A program made the translations under genes and the position numbers. Below are positions 1 to 10,681 of a stretch of 64,000 nucleotides of DNA, piece after piece (the stretch's first letter is position 1; each line of letters starts with the position of its first letter). Origin of the DNA: Euborellia annulipes (taxonomy: Eukaryota; Arthropoda; Insecta; Dermaptera; Anisolabididae); the NCBI GenBank assembly GCA_023213315.1, contig JAKCPI010012595.1:1-64000 (forward strand), read 5' to 3'. The notes under the pieces are model-generated. The model worked only from the letters and a program-made list of their open reading frames with translations. It had not been told where the DNA came from and did no database searches.

Positions 1-270
1 CCCCAGACCACCCAGAAGTCGTCTGTGCAATAAATTGTGGTAACCCTATGTTTAGGGAATTTTGACAAAATTTTAAATAACTTTTTTTATTTAAAAAAAC
101 ATTATAAGCTATATATATATATATGTTTCAAAATTGTGTAAAAAATTGTTGGCATGAAGGCCACAATAGCCTTTTACAAACTAGAAATAGAAAAAAACTT
201 TTAGGGGTGGGGGGGAAGGGGGACGTATTATTAAGTAGCCCCGGGGCCCGTCAAGTCTGCCTGCGCCCTT
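1..270. repeat. Fragment of a hAT-type repeat
   Basis: The sequence matches 40045-40347, which lies nested in the hAT element at 39585-40515. It shares the GTTGGCATGAAGGCCACAAT segment and the terminal GTCAAGTCTGCCTGCGCCCTTG. The latter resembles a hAT inverted-repeat end. The left end is cut by the window edge. Confidence 0.6.
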
Positions 271-374
271 GATGATATGAAAATTAAAAAAAAATATATT
301 TGTTACATGAATTCAAAATTAAATATTAAAAAAAAATCAACTTACCGAAATTCAAAGGAAGATGAAAATCTTCT

Positions 375-565
375 CTCCTCCCTTATTATTCCTGTGGTGC
401 GGGGTCGGCGGACCTTACTCTACCCCTTCACTCCCCCTTATCCAAGCTGTTGTCTCCGACAGGCCATGCTCATGCTCGGTCATTTCTTTTCTAATCCGGT
501 TAAGCCAAGTCATCCAAGGAGCTCCACTCATACCACGTCCTCGCCACACCACCGGTAGATAAAAA
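375..565 (-). pseudogene. LINE reverse-transcriptase C-terminal relic
   Basis: A minus-strand frame reads GAPWMTWLNRIRKEMTEH, then LSETTAW. Shifting one frame, it continues RGRVRSADPAPQE and a stop. This pattern (W-x-D/N-x-I-x-K-D ... LS ... A ... W ... RADP) is the common C-terminal tail of non-LTR retrotransposon ORF2 proteins. The frame change near 440 and the lack of upstream RT domains show a dead 5'-truncated fragment. Confidence 0.5.
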
Positions 566-603
566 TAAGTGCTGAAAAAAGAAAAAATAGAATAAGTATT
601 CAA

Positions 604-2040
604 TAATACTACTCTTCTAAAAACTATTAGATTTGGTTACTGAAAAAAATAAACCAGTAAAATAATTAAAATGATATTTTGGATTGCTTAAGGCACTCGA
701 TATTCAAAACCTCAAATTATATAAAAGTGGGCAGTGCACGAAAATAATAAAATATGATTTGAGAAGTCATTCTTATACATGTATATGGTGAGGTATTTGT
801 GTAATGTGTTTGAATCGTATATATAAAATCGAAAAGTTACCCTCATCGTATTTAGAATCGCTTCCTAAATCATAATTTGGATTAAGGGAACCTCAAAACG
901 TATATATTCATCAAAACCTCATACTCATTGTACGATTATAGTTCCAAAATAGGGGATAGCTGAGAGTAAATTAGTAATAACTGTGGCTCCTCAAAAGGAT
1001 ATTTGGCCTCATGGCAAGACATACCCTATAAAGGCTGTTGCTATTACTAAGAATAGAATTAAAACCCCCACATATCAAGTATAGTGAAAATTGTATGATC
1101 CATAATATATACCACGGCCTACATGAAGGTAAATACAAATAAAGAAAAAAGATGCTCCGTTGCATGAAGAGTTCGTTGACATGAACCTAATACTTTATCT
1201 CTCTATAATTATTAACATATAAATAGAGGTAAAAGAAAATAAAAATAAATAAATAAAATGGCTCACCAAATGGCAGCTGCAAGCCGGAAGCGATGAATTC
1301 AGCTCGGAGAACAGCAAAAGGTAAATTGGATGGATGCACTTCTGAAAAAAAAAAAGATTTATTTAATTTGTAAATTTGTAAATAAAATTCACGACAATGA
1401 ACGGGAGGGGAAAAAATTTTCCGCAGCGCGGCAAAAATTTCACTTAAAAATTTTTCTTAATACCTTTTTTAGCATAATTTTTAAATACGAATTTAATTGC
1501 GGATCGGGAAAAATTTCAAATTTTGAAAAATGTCTCGGACTATCAAAGAGCTTGGCCACCCCTGTTCTATTCTTTATTTTTTTAAATTTAAAATCGAAAT
1601 AATATCAAAATTAAGATGCTGTATTTAAATGTTAATCCTTTTACTTTTAAAGAATATTTATTATGATTATGTATGAGAATAATTACAATTTTCAGCTTAT
1701 ATTTCCCCAATAACAAAAGGGTCCCTCAGGAGTTGTAAGTTTATATATATATATATATATAAGCTTATAAAAATATAAGAAAACGAATTAAATTGATAAT
1801 TAAAAAAGTTGATTTTACCTATTTTATTTGCAGCTGAATTTTATCATAATTATCCATTCCTCGTAACGAAATCCTTATCAGAGAACCTGGAACAAAGAAT
1901 TAAAATATTGATAATCAAAAAAATATTCTATAAAGCAAATCATACTGTAATGAATTTTATTTAAGCAAAATTTAAAATATCAAACATTTATTTGAAAAAT
2001 AGAAAATCATTTTTAAAATAACAAAAATATGGGGGATATA
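604..2040. other. AT-rich flank with no gene recognised
   Basis: AT-rich sequence. The part at about 890-1230 resembles the repeat seen at 35490-35745 (shared CCTCAAAACGTATA and AGAGGTAAAAGAAA edges). A hAT-like end, GGCCACCCCTG, is at about 1554. No coding region found. Confidence 0.5.
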
Positions 2041-2640
2041 TATATATATAGAGTACCTGTTATATATATATATATATATTCTATGCGAAGATAAGTTTTC
2101 TCGGGATAAGTCGCGTGGGATGTTGATATTTACTCGACGGTCCGGCTCTCCTTTTGGAGCCTTTTTCAAGATTATGGGAATAGGGGGGAATTGTTGGGAA
2201 TGTTTGTTTACGGGGTTGCAGTCTTGCTGGTCCCCAGGTCAATTTAGAGGCGAGGTTTGGTCTCTGAGAGCTGGAGGAAAGTTGGGTGTGTGTAATTGAG
2301 TTTGTGTTCGGTTTAGGTTAACTACAGGGCCTCAATCTGCCTCCCCAAGTCGAGGTGTTATTGGTTTGGTTAGTGGATGTGTTAGGGGCTTGGATTTGTT
2401 CCTGAGATTTAGATTGTGTGTGTGATCGTGTCTGTGTTTAATTTAGGTTGACTTCGGGGCCTCAATCTGCCTAGTTCGCCAGTCGATGTATTGCTGGATG
2501 TTTCCGAGGCTTGTGTTTGCCTTTGAGATGTGTTGGGTTGTGTGGTGTCGGTTTGCGAGTTGATAGTCGAAGTGATTTGTTTTTTAGATTTGCTTACTGC
2601 TGAGACGTTCGAAATGTTGACTGGTCTCTGGCTGGCTAGC
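2041..2640 (-). other. AC-rich (minus strand) block with an internal direct repeat
   Basis: About 550 bases of GC-richer sequence, strongly C/A-biased on the minus strand and without stacked stops near 2170-2070. A segment of about 55 bases (GGCCTCAATCTGCCT core) occurs twice, at about 2308-2363 and 2440-2497. It could be the 5' part of a retroelement or a non-coding exon. No protein family recognised. Confidence 0.35.
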
Positions 2641-5375
2641 GACTATATATATATAAAAAAAAGAGATATTTTAATTTGATCCATAAAGGAAACGACGTGT
2701 GGAAACACAATTTTAGCTATATTATTTTATTTTATTAGTTATATTTTTTTTAATTAAAAAATTTATTGAAAATTTTCATTCAAAGGATTGAATATTTAGA
2801 ACTTACCTTGATTTTATTTAAATAAAAATTTCTGAGATATTCTAGACAAATTCTGTTGGCAGCTGTATATATCATCTGTTTTGTTCTTCTTAATTTAAAA
2901 GATTCAGTTTCATCTTTTGATTACACACACATCAATTGATATATATATATACATTATAAAATTTTGGGCATAATTTGATGATGTGTTGTTATTCTTCTTC
3001 AGGTTATCAAATCTTTGAATATCACATCTAAAATTAAAATGAAAGATATAAATATTAGAAATATTAAGGAGACTATGCTTGCATTTATCTAATATAATAA
3101 AAGAGACAGTTAAATAATTCTATGGGAAGTAAGTCTATAAAGTAGATATTTGACAGATTGTGCTTAAATGGATTTTTTTTTTTAATTTAAAATATCTATC
3201 TAAATAATGGATTTGTTGAAAGAAGTAGAGAAAATTTAGGAAATTCTGAATAAATTAAATTGATCTTTAAAGAAATAATATTAACTAATATATGTATATA
3301 TTATATATGATGATTTTCATTTCAAGTAAAAAAAAAAAAAACATAATTGGTACTTGCCTCGATTTTATTTAAATTCTGTGCTAATCGCGACAATTATTGT
3401 TGGCAGTGGAAGAATTTTTTTGTTCTTCTTAAAATAAAAGGAGATTTGAGAATTCATTTTCACTTTTTCAATACACATCAATTATATTTATACATTACAC
3501 AATTTTTGGAATATTCTGATGATGTTTTTGTTTTCTCCTTCAGATTATCAAATTTTTGGAAATCACATCTGAAATTAATATGAAAATATTATATATACCG
3601 TACGGTAAGTAATAAATACTAAGCATGCATTTAAATAACAAATAAAAGTTGACAGCTAGATAATTCCATGGCAAGTTATAAAATGATTTGAGTTTTAAAC
3701 AAATGAGAATGAATTCATTAAAAAAATAATATTATATTATAATCATAATTTGTAATATAATCTTTTTGGGCTGTTAATTATTTTATGAAATTCGAAATTT
3801 AAAAAATTGCAATTAAAATAAAATTAAATTAAGAAATTTTGACCGAGTTGAACAAAATGATGAATGGATCAAATAAAATAAATAATTTAATAAATATTAA
3901 ATTAAAAATAAGTTGAATAGGAAGAGTTTAAAAGAATAATTAATAAAAATTTGGTTAGAATAATGAATCATTGATAGCCAAAGGAAACATGTTTACTCAC
4001 GAGTTTAGCCTAATTCAAATAATGAATTCATTTAAAATATTAATTCTGAACAAATTAAATAAATATAAATGAATCACTCACCTTAAAAAGTGTAAATAAT
4101 TGAGATGAAATATAAACAAATTGGACGTTTTCTAATTAAACAGGCACGAGCTGTCAACGAAGGCGAGCAGGCAGAGATGAGAAAAAGAGATGAGACATTC
4201 AAACCAGAGAGGTGTCGCAGAATTCATCAAAACTTGATCTAAAAAAAGAAATTATAATAATACTTCTCCTTTCTTAAAATTATTTTATGAATTAAAAAAA
4301 AAATTTTATTTAAAATTCCATAAAACATCTAATATTTTTTTTAAAAGTCAATATGGTTGAACTTCAGAATTGGAGTCACATAACGTGGGCTCCCTATTCC
4401 CTCTCCACTATCGGAAGCCTATTCTTTAGTTCACCCATTTTTTAAAACGGAAAATAGGGAGTGGAATAATAAAATTAATTATTAATTAGAGTATTTAAAA
4501 AAATCGAAGTAATTAAGAGAAATAAATTATTACAAACCTTTTTATTTTTCAATTATATTAATAAATCACTAAAAAGAGAGGAAATTATAAAAATTTCAAT
4601 TTTCTTCCAAACCTTTTTTTTTGATCTCCAATTTTCGGGAATAAATATATTCGTCTTATAGATTTTTCTTTATTAATTATTAGATCCGCAGTTAGTTGAA
4701 TGATAAAAAAGATGATGTAAATTAATAAAAAAAAAAAAAAAAAAAAAACTGCCCCCTTCTAAAATTTTTGCGGGGTTTTCTTAATTTCTTCTCTCAAAAA
4801 GTATTTTTTCACAACTAAAAGTTGATCAAAGAGTGAGCTCTATAGATTATCCTTAGGCTAGTGGACTTTAAAAAATTGTAAATAATCCAGCTGAGAGGGT
4901 GGTGAAGCTTTTTGAAGATTATAACAAATAATTTACGAAAAACCAACGAAAGCGACTTTACATTGGAGCACCCTTTTCCTTTATCCGATTGACCTGAAAT
5001 TTTAGACTATTTTTTATGCAAATGTACCAAACTTGGGGGTAGCACAAAGAAAATTCTAACTCTGAAAAATAAGAACAATCCTAGTGCAATTTCAAGGGTC
5101 GCGTTTTCGCATTCCATTTCAATTGCATTGGCTACCAATCCAATTGAAATAAATAGAAACGGCGTCTAAATGGTTCAAAGCTTTATTTAGCTACTTGAAT
5201 GGCACGTAGTACTATTATATTTTTTTTATTTAAGCCATTTGGTATCCAAATGACTTAAAATCATCGGACTGCGCAGTAAAGTAATAGTACCATTTGGCCG
5301 TCTTTGATCAAAAGTTTCGTGTTACGTCCCAGTAGAGTACATAATTTAAATATAAAATTTGAACCTTCTAGCACT
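2641..5375. other. AT-rich flank with no gene recognised
   Basis: Mostly AT-rich sequence. Segments at 2750-3120 and 3330-3680 look like diverged duplicates of each other (shared ACTTACCTTGATTTTATTTAAAT-like start and GTTGGCAG). A repeat fragment near 5100-5290 has the paired TAAGCCATTTGGTATCCAAA signature of the first SINE family. Confidence 0.5.
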
Positions 5376-5380
5376 CAGTG

Positions 5381-5545
5381 GAGCCATTTAGGGGAGTAGA
5401 GTGGGCAGGAGGTCCCCCCCCCCCCAAGGGTTCTGATTTTTATAAAATTTTACATTATTCTAAATAAAATGATTCAAAATATATTCAAAGTATATCTACT
5501 AAACAAAATTAAACAATTAATTAAATACCTTTTGAATTTTCACAT
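5381..5545 (-). mobile_element. MITE copy (CAGTGG...CCATTT family), inverted
   Basis: Matches the elements at 12092-12271 and 11530-11889 in reverse. It has the CAGTGGAGCCATTTAG end at 5381 and the homologous ATTTTATTTAGAATAAT core. The far end is not sharply defined. Confidence 0.55.
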
Positions 5546-6573
5546 TTTTTAGAAATCAAAATGTAGTCAAAAATCATGTTGCTAGAGTTTTTTATGTAAT
5601 AAAAACAAAAAGTATCCGATAATCGGCTACTTTCCCCTATTATCATGGTTTGTAATCTTTTCTTTTGAACTTTTCTCTTTTATACTATTTTTTGTTTGTA
5701 TATGTATAATGGTCTTTTGGCTAGGTGGTTAGCTTGGTTCAGACTCATCTTTAGAATCTTGGGTCCTTCTCAAAAAACACTCCTGGAACATACGAACGAT
5801 CAACCGTCTAAAAAAAAATTAAAGGATATTGAAAAAATGATAATCTTTTCAAGGCTATATAAATATATGTATATAAATAAAGAAGTTAATGTAAAATATA
5901 TTGATATATAATATGATAATAAAGATATGAAAATCACAAATGGTTTTTGAAGAATTACAGAAAATCTACTTCGTGATTTTATTTTAAATTACACAAGCAT
6001 CATCAACTTTATTTTTTTGATTTTTTTTTTCTTTTTTTTTTAATTATTTATCTTTACAAGATGTAATAGTAGTAATAGTTTTTTTTAAGTATTTTTTCTT
6101 TTTTTTTCTTGTTTTTTTTTTCTTTTCTCTATTTTCTACAAGATAGTTTTTGAGACCCCCACTTTGGGTCTCTCAAAAGAGAATCTGGGGAGGTCTCTAT
6201 ACAGAAATCAACAGAAAGGTAGGCTACCCAAACAATTCCTGGATATATATATATATTTATTTTTATTTTTTATTTATTTTTTTCCATACTGAGTGTTTCA
6301 GGAGAAATGCCTTAAATGGCGAAATTAAAATGCTCAAAGCCTGTTAGAGATGTCAAAATTAAATTCTCTTATAATATAAATGACTTTTTATAAAATTATT
6401 CCAGACCTTTTTAAAAACTAGAAGAATACATTCCTGAAGAAAAAATATTTTGTATTTTAATCTAAAGGTCAATTTCAAAAGGGACAAAATATTATAGAAT
6501 ATTTAATTAGAAAAATCAATAATGAAAGCCTCCAGGTGCTAAATGATTACTGCATTCTGGTTCAACATGATGA

Positions 6574-6835
6574 CAAGGGCGGATACAGGGGGTAATTACC
6601 CCCCCCCCCTCCCGAGATTTGAAAAAAAAAACAACTTTTTTTTCGCAAAAAAATTTATTTTTAATGTAAAATTTTAAATATTAATACTTAAAAATTTGAT
6701 TTCTATTTATATTCTGGCAAACAAGTACAGAATGCGCCTTTAAATGATCGAAATTAAGAAAAAATTGTGTACTGTGCGACCAGTCACACCAGATTACCCC
6801 TCCCCCTCCGAGAAACACCTCTGGATCCGCCCTTG
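6574..6835. mobile_element. Non-autonomous hAT element, 262 bp
   Basis: Ends are CAAGGGCGGATAC and GGATCCGCCCTTG. A perfect 8-bp target duplication CATGATGA lies at 6566-6573 and 6836-6843. Two other copies (13780-14029, 60946-61197) share the ends and the internal CTGGCAAACAAGTACAGAAT and CAGTCACACCAGATTACCCC. It is too short to encode a transposase. Confidence 0.9.
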
Positions 6836-9800
6836 CATGATGAGTAATATTCCCATTTATGATTTAATTCCCAACACTTAACCATTGTAATTCACCCCCA
6901 AAGCTATGCTTTTGTATCAACATGCTGTTTTTTATTAAATAAATTGTAAAGAATTAAATTTGGTACTTATTTGTTAAAATGGCGTTATGATCAATTTAAA
7001 AAATTTCGAGTCATATTGGATAAACAAAAAAAGCCTCGATTAGACTCGGGGAGTCAGAATTACAATTTAATTAAATGTTTGATTTATTTTGATGGTGGAC
7101 CAAATGATCTCAATTATTAGGTTTAATATATCAAAAATTAAATGTAATTTTTTTACCTTAGAAATTTTGTAAACTTGCAATCAATTTAACAACAAAATTT
7201 CACGATATATAACTAATTATTTAGTTCTCAAAGACTTTTATTCTTGATTGCTCTAGCTAATTAATTATCTCACAATGTTTTTGGAAGTATTAAAAATACT
7301 GAGATTTCGAATCCACTTAAAAGCATTTTCAGGAAAATTTAATTTTGATACCATATTATCATATATATACATTTACTAGTAAAAAAAATATATTTTTTTT
7401 GTTTAGCATTTTATTCTTTATCTGAGTTTATAATTTAAATAAATTTTATCTCTCAAATCGGGAGGGGAACCAATACCCTTTAGATTATGAAGTAACGCTT
7501 CTTGCTAACTCTGCTCTAAAGTAGAGAAATGTTTCCCCTAAAAAAATAAAATTGTTTGCTGTGAAACGGAATGAACATGAATAAATTTATTTATTTTTTT
7601 AAATTAATTAAAAATTCTTATTTTATTATTGAATAAAAACCGTAGATTTTCTAGATCAATAAAACTATTGTGCTCATACGTGTGACGTTTCTTACATAAA
7701 TCCCTTTTCTAATAGATTATAAATTTAATCCAAAAAAATTTATTAACAACTTCAAATGTTTTTAAAGAATTCAAAATCTCAATTTAAGACAAAACAAGTA
7801 AATATAAAAATTTCATTGGACATTTCGATAACTCTTTTGCATTCATCAACATTTTTTTTTAACACACATATATATATAATATATCAAATATCGTTTAACA
7901 TTTCATTAATGTTATCGGAATGTCAAAATATATATTATTTGAAATTATCAAAATTTCATATAAAAAGTAAAAATATTATTAATTATCAATTGTTTATTTA
8001 AAATATTTTTTTTTTTCTTTGATAATTTCAAATATCAAATATATTTAGCATCCTTTTTATTTTATTAAAAAACGAGATCAATAAATTTTAAGAAAATTTT
8101 TTTATTATTTTTTTTTTTTTTGTTAGGAAAACAAATAAAAAGGTATGCTAATATATCCGCAACAAAACGATTTTTAACATCTCTAGCGGTTAATATAATC
8201 TATTTTTTTTTATTTTTTTATTAAAAAATGTGGCAGATTCCTTCTGAAACGCTCTTTGTATAATTATCTAGAAAATCTTTAACATATTCTTTCATTAACA
8301 AATCAAATAGTAAATAAATTAGTCTTTTTTTTAGTCATGTTTTTTATATTTATTATTATTATTATTTTTTAAATAAATGAGATTTTAAAAAATGGCAGTC
8401 TCATTTTGTATATAAAATTTTTTGAATGAATGAAAAAAAAAACGAGAGAAGGAAGTATGAAAAGGTGAAGAAAAATAAAAAAAGGGACGAGATGTATATG
8501 AAAATAGATAGAGATAGAGAGAGAAATTCATCAATGAAAGAACATGGAAAAAAATTTTAAAATTTAAGTCAAATTTGGACTTAAATTCTGATATCACCAG
8601 TCTTAGTATATTTATGCTAAATAAAACATGTCTCTTTTTTTCTATGTATATATGTATAGATAAATTTTATGTATATTATATATATATTTATATTTTATGT
8701 ACATTTTTTTGTTATTTTTTTATTTCTTTTTTAGAGACAACAAATGACAATGAACAACACAAGGCAACATGTTTTACGGCTTTCAAAAAGCCCACAAATT
8801 CATATTAATATTATTTTTTATTTTATATATATATATAATACATCGCTCTAAACGTGTATATGTGTAAATGTGTGTATGTGTGTATGTATGTGTTTGTGTC
8901 TTACAAAAATTCACCTAGTTTATAGTCACAAAGACTTTTTCTCTTTTTTCCTTTTAAATATATTTTTTTTTTTTTTATACATACTCTTTAGCACCATATA
9001 TCTGTGTATTTTCCAGGATTTTCCGAGAACAAAAAGCTTTGAGCCGATTAAAAAACTCTGATAAAATGTATATACAAATCAGAAACAAATTTATTTTTGT
9101 AGACTTTATAAAGACAACAAGCAAAAAATCGAAAAATTTCTGAATTTCTTTGTTCAAAAACAAACAATTACGTATTTGAAATATATCTATTATTATTATT
9201 ATTAATATGTATATATTTATTTATTTTTTTATGTAAAAAATTTTATATATTCTCAATATATATATATAATATATAAAAATATAAATAGATATTTTTAAAA
9301 AAAATTTATCTATTTATATTTTTCATCTCATCGCTTTTTTTTATAGGCCTATAAAGGTAAAAATATTTTTTTTTAATATTCATAAAAAATGCTTCAAATG
9401 TTTGTTAGAGAATCCTAGAACTTTTTTTTTCAATACTGACAATAAAGATTTGAAGCTGACGACGAATCAATATATATTTTTTTGAATTTTTTTTTTTTTT
9501 TTTTGAAAACACACGAATAATCTATATAATTTTTTTTTTTTTTAAATAATTTTTTGTACTTCTAGTAAAAAATAATAAACAATAGTTTTTGTTTTTTTTT
9601 TGTTGTTGTTGTGTGCTCTTAGGCTTTCAAGCCTTGCTCTGCCCTAAAAATGAATTCTTTGTTTTTTTTTTCTTTTTTTTATATATATATTGTTTTCTTA
9701 AAAAAAGAGAAATAGATAAAAAGTGAGTGAAAAGAGAGGATGAAAATTAAAAAAAAAAAAAAATGGACTGAGGGGCTCTCCGGAAATTTCGAATTTTGGT

Positions 9801-10070
9801 TCGTTTGCCGATCTTATACTGAGAAAATGACTCGAAACAACAAATTTGTAGTCTTAACAAACGAACAAAAATATACAAAAAGGAACTGAAGAGATTTGAT
9901 GATAAATGACATGAAGATTAAGAGATCAAATTTCATTCTACTAATTTGTATAAAAAAATACTGGCCTTGTTTGTAAGTTAAAAAAAAATTCAGCCTCTTG
10001 GTGAGATTCTAGGCCTTTTTGTAATTTTTTTCATTTTTTTTTCTTTTTGTTGTTGAGTGATGTTGTTGTG
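6836..10070. other. HR4 3' flank, AT-rich
   Basis: Very AT-rich with many T runs on the plus strand (A runs on the HR4 transcript strand), TTATTATTATT and TG microsatellite patches (9190, 8850-8900). No gene recognised. Part of it could be extended 3' UTR. Confidence 0.5.
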
Positions 10071-10076
10071 TTTATT
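10071..10076 (-). promoter_or_regulatory. Candidate distal polyadenylation signal AATAAA
   Basis: A second AATAAA on the transcript strand, about 530 bases after the stop. Confidence 0.3.
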
Positions 10077-10369
10077 ATGACTAGGTTGTTTGTTGAGTTT
10101 CTCTCATTTTAAGGCCGCTTGCGAGGGAACTTTGGTATTTTTTTTTTATATTAAGGGATTAAAATGAGAACCAAAATTCCGATTTTCGAAGACCGCCTCC
10201 GTTAAAAATAAATCATCACGCATTCATATTTACGCACTCAAACATCCACACACAAATAAAAGATATTTATATATATATGTATATGTAAATGTATATAAAC
10301 ATAAAATGGAAATTGAAAGAAAAAAAAAGGAACGTACTTTACACGCTATGGTAACTTAGTTGGTAGTAG

Positions 10370-10397
10370 ATGTTGGCCCCCCTGGGTTGGCCAACAT
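10370..10397 (-). other. Perfect 9-bp hairpin in the HR4 3' UTR
   Basis: ATGTTGGCC and GGCCAACAT flank a 10-base loop, giving a GC-rich stem in an otherwise AT-rich UTR. It could be an mRNA structural element; function is unknown. Confidence 0.6.
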
Positions 10398-10459
10398 TGC
10401 ACTGCATGGTAACATAAACATAAAAAAAAGTGTCCCAGGGGCAAAAGAGAAAGAATGTT

Positions 10460-10465
10460 TTTATT
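10460..10465 (-). promoter_or_regulatory. Candidate polyadenylation signal AATAAA
   Basis: The first AATAAA after the HR4 stop, about 135 bases downstream. Use of this site would exclude the hairpin at 10370-10397 from the mRNA. Confidence 0.35.
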
Positions 10466-10600
10466 TTTAGTCTTGTTGGTAACTTGAGTTGTTGGTTGGT
10501 AGTTGTTGATTAAGGCAGTTGCGTTGCTTGGTAACGAGTGGCTAGGAATCTTCTTTTTCTCCAACGAAGGGCGCTGGACGGCGCCGCTTCCAGGTTGCTA

Positions 10601-10681
10601 CTATCTCTCCACCGCCGAATTGAGTAGGAACGGCACATAGAACATCTTGCTTTCGAGTAACAGCGCAGCCGCCGATTGTAC
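10601..10681 (-). CDS. Hr4: HR4 coding exon 12: C-terminus and stop
   Basis: The final coding exon is 81 bases: 26 codons (810-835) and TAG at 10603-10601. The peptide [22 protein letters not shown] is the conserved end of the HR4 ligand-binding domain, followed by AVER. There is no acidic AF-2 helix of the classic LxxEΦ type, in line with the NR6 group. The acceptor GTTGAAG is weak in pyrimidines but gives the only in-frame join. Confidence 0.94.
   Translation of the reverse strand, partial: VQSAAALLLESKMFYVPFLLNSAVER

Larger units (their letters stand above)
10071..10600 (-). other. HR4 proximal 3' UTR
   Basis: Sequence after the stop codon is read as untranslated. On the transcript strand it is first mixed in composition, then A-rich. 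AATAAA signals occur at 10465-10460 and 10076-10071 on the minus strand. It contains four copies of GTTACCA and a perfect hairpin at 10397-10370. The true cleavage site is not determined, and the UTR may run further into the A-rich sequence below 10 kb. Confidence 0.55.
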
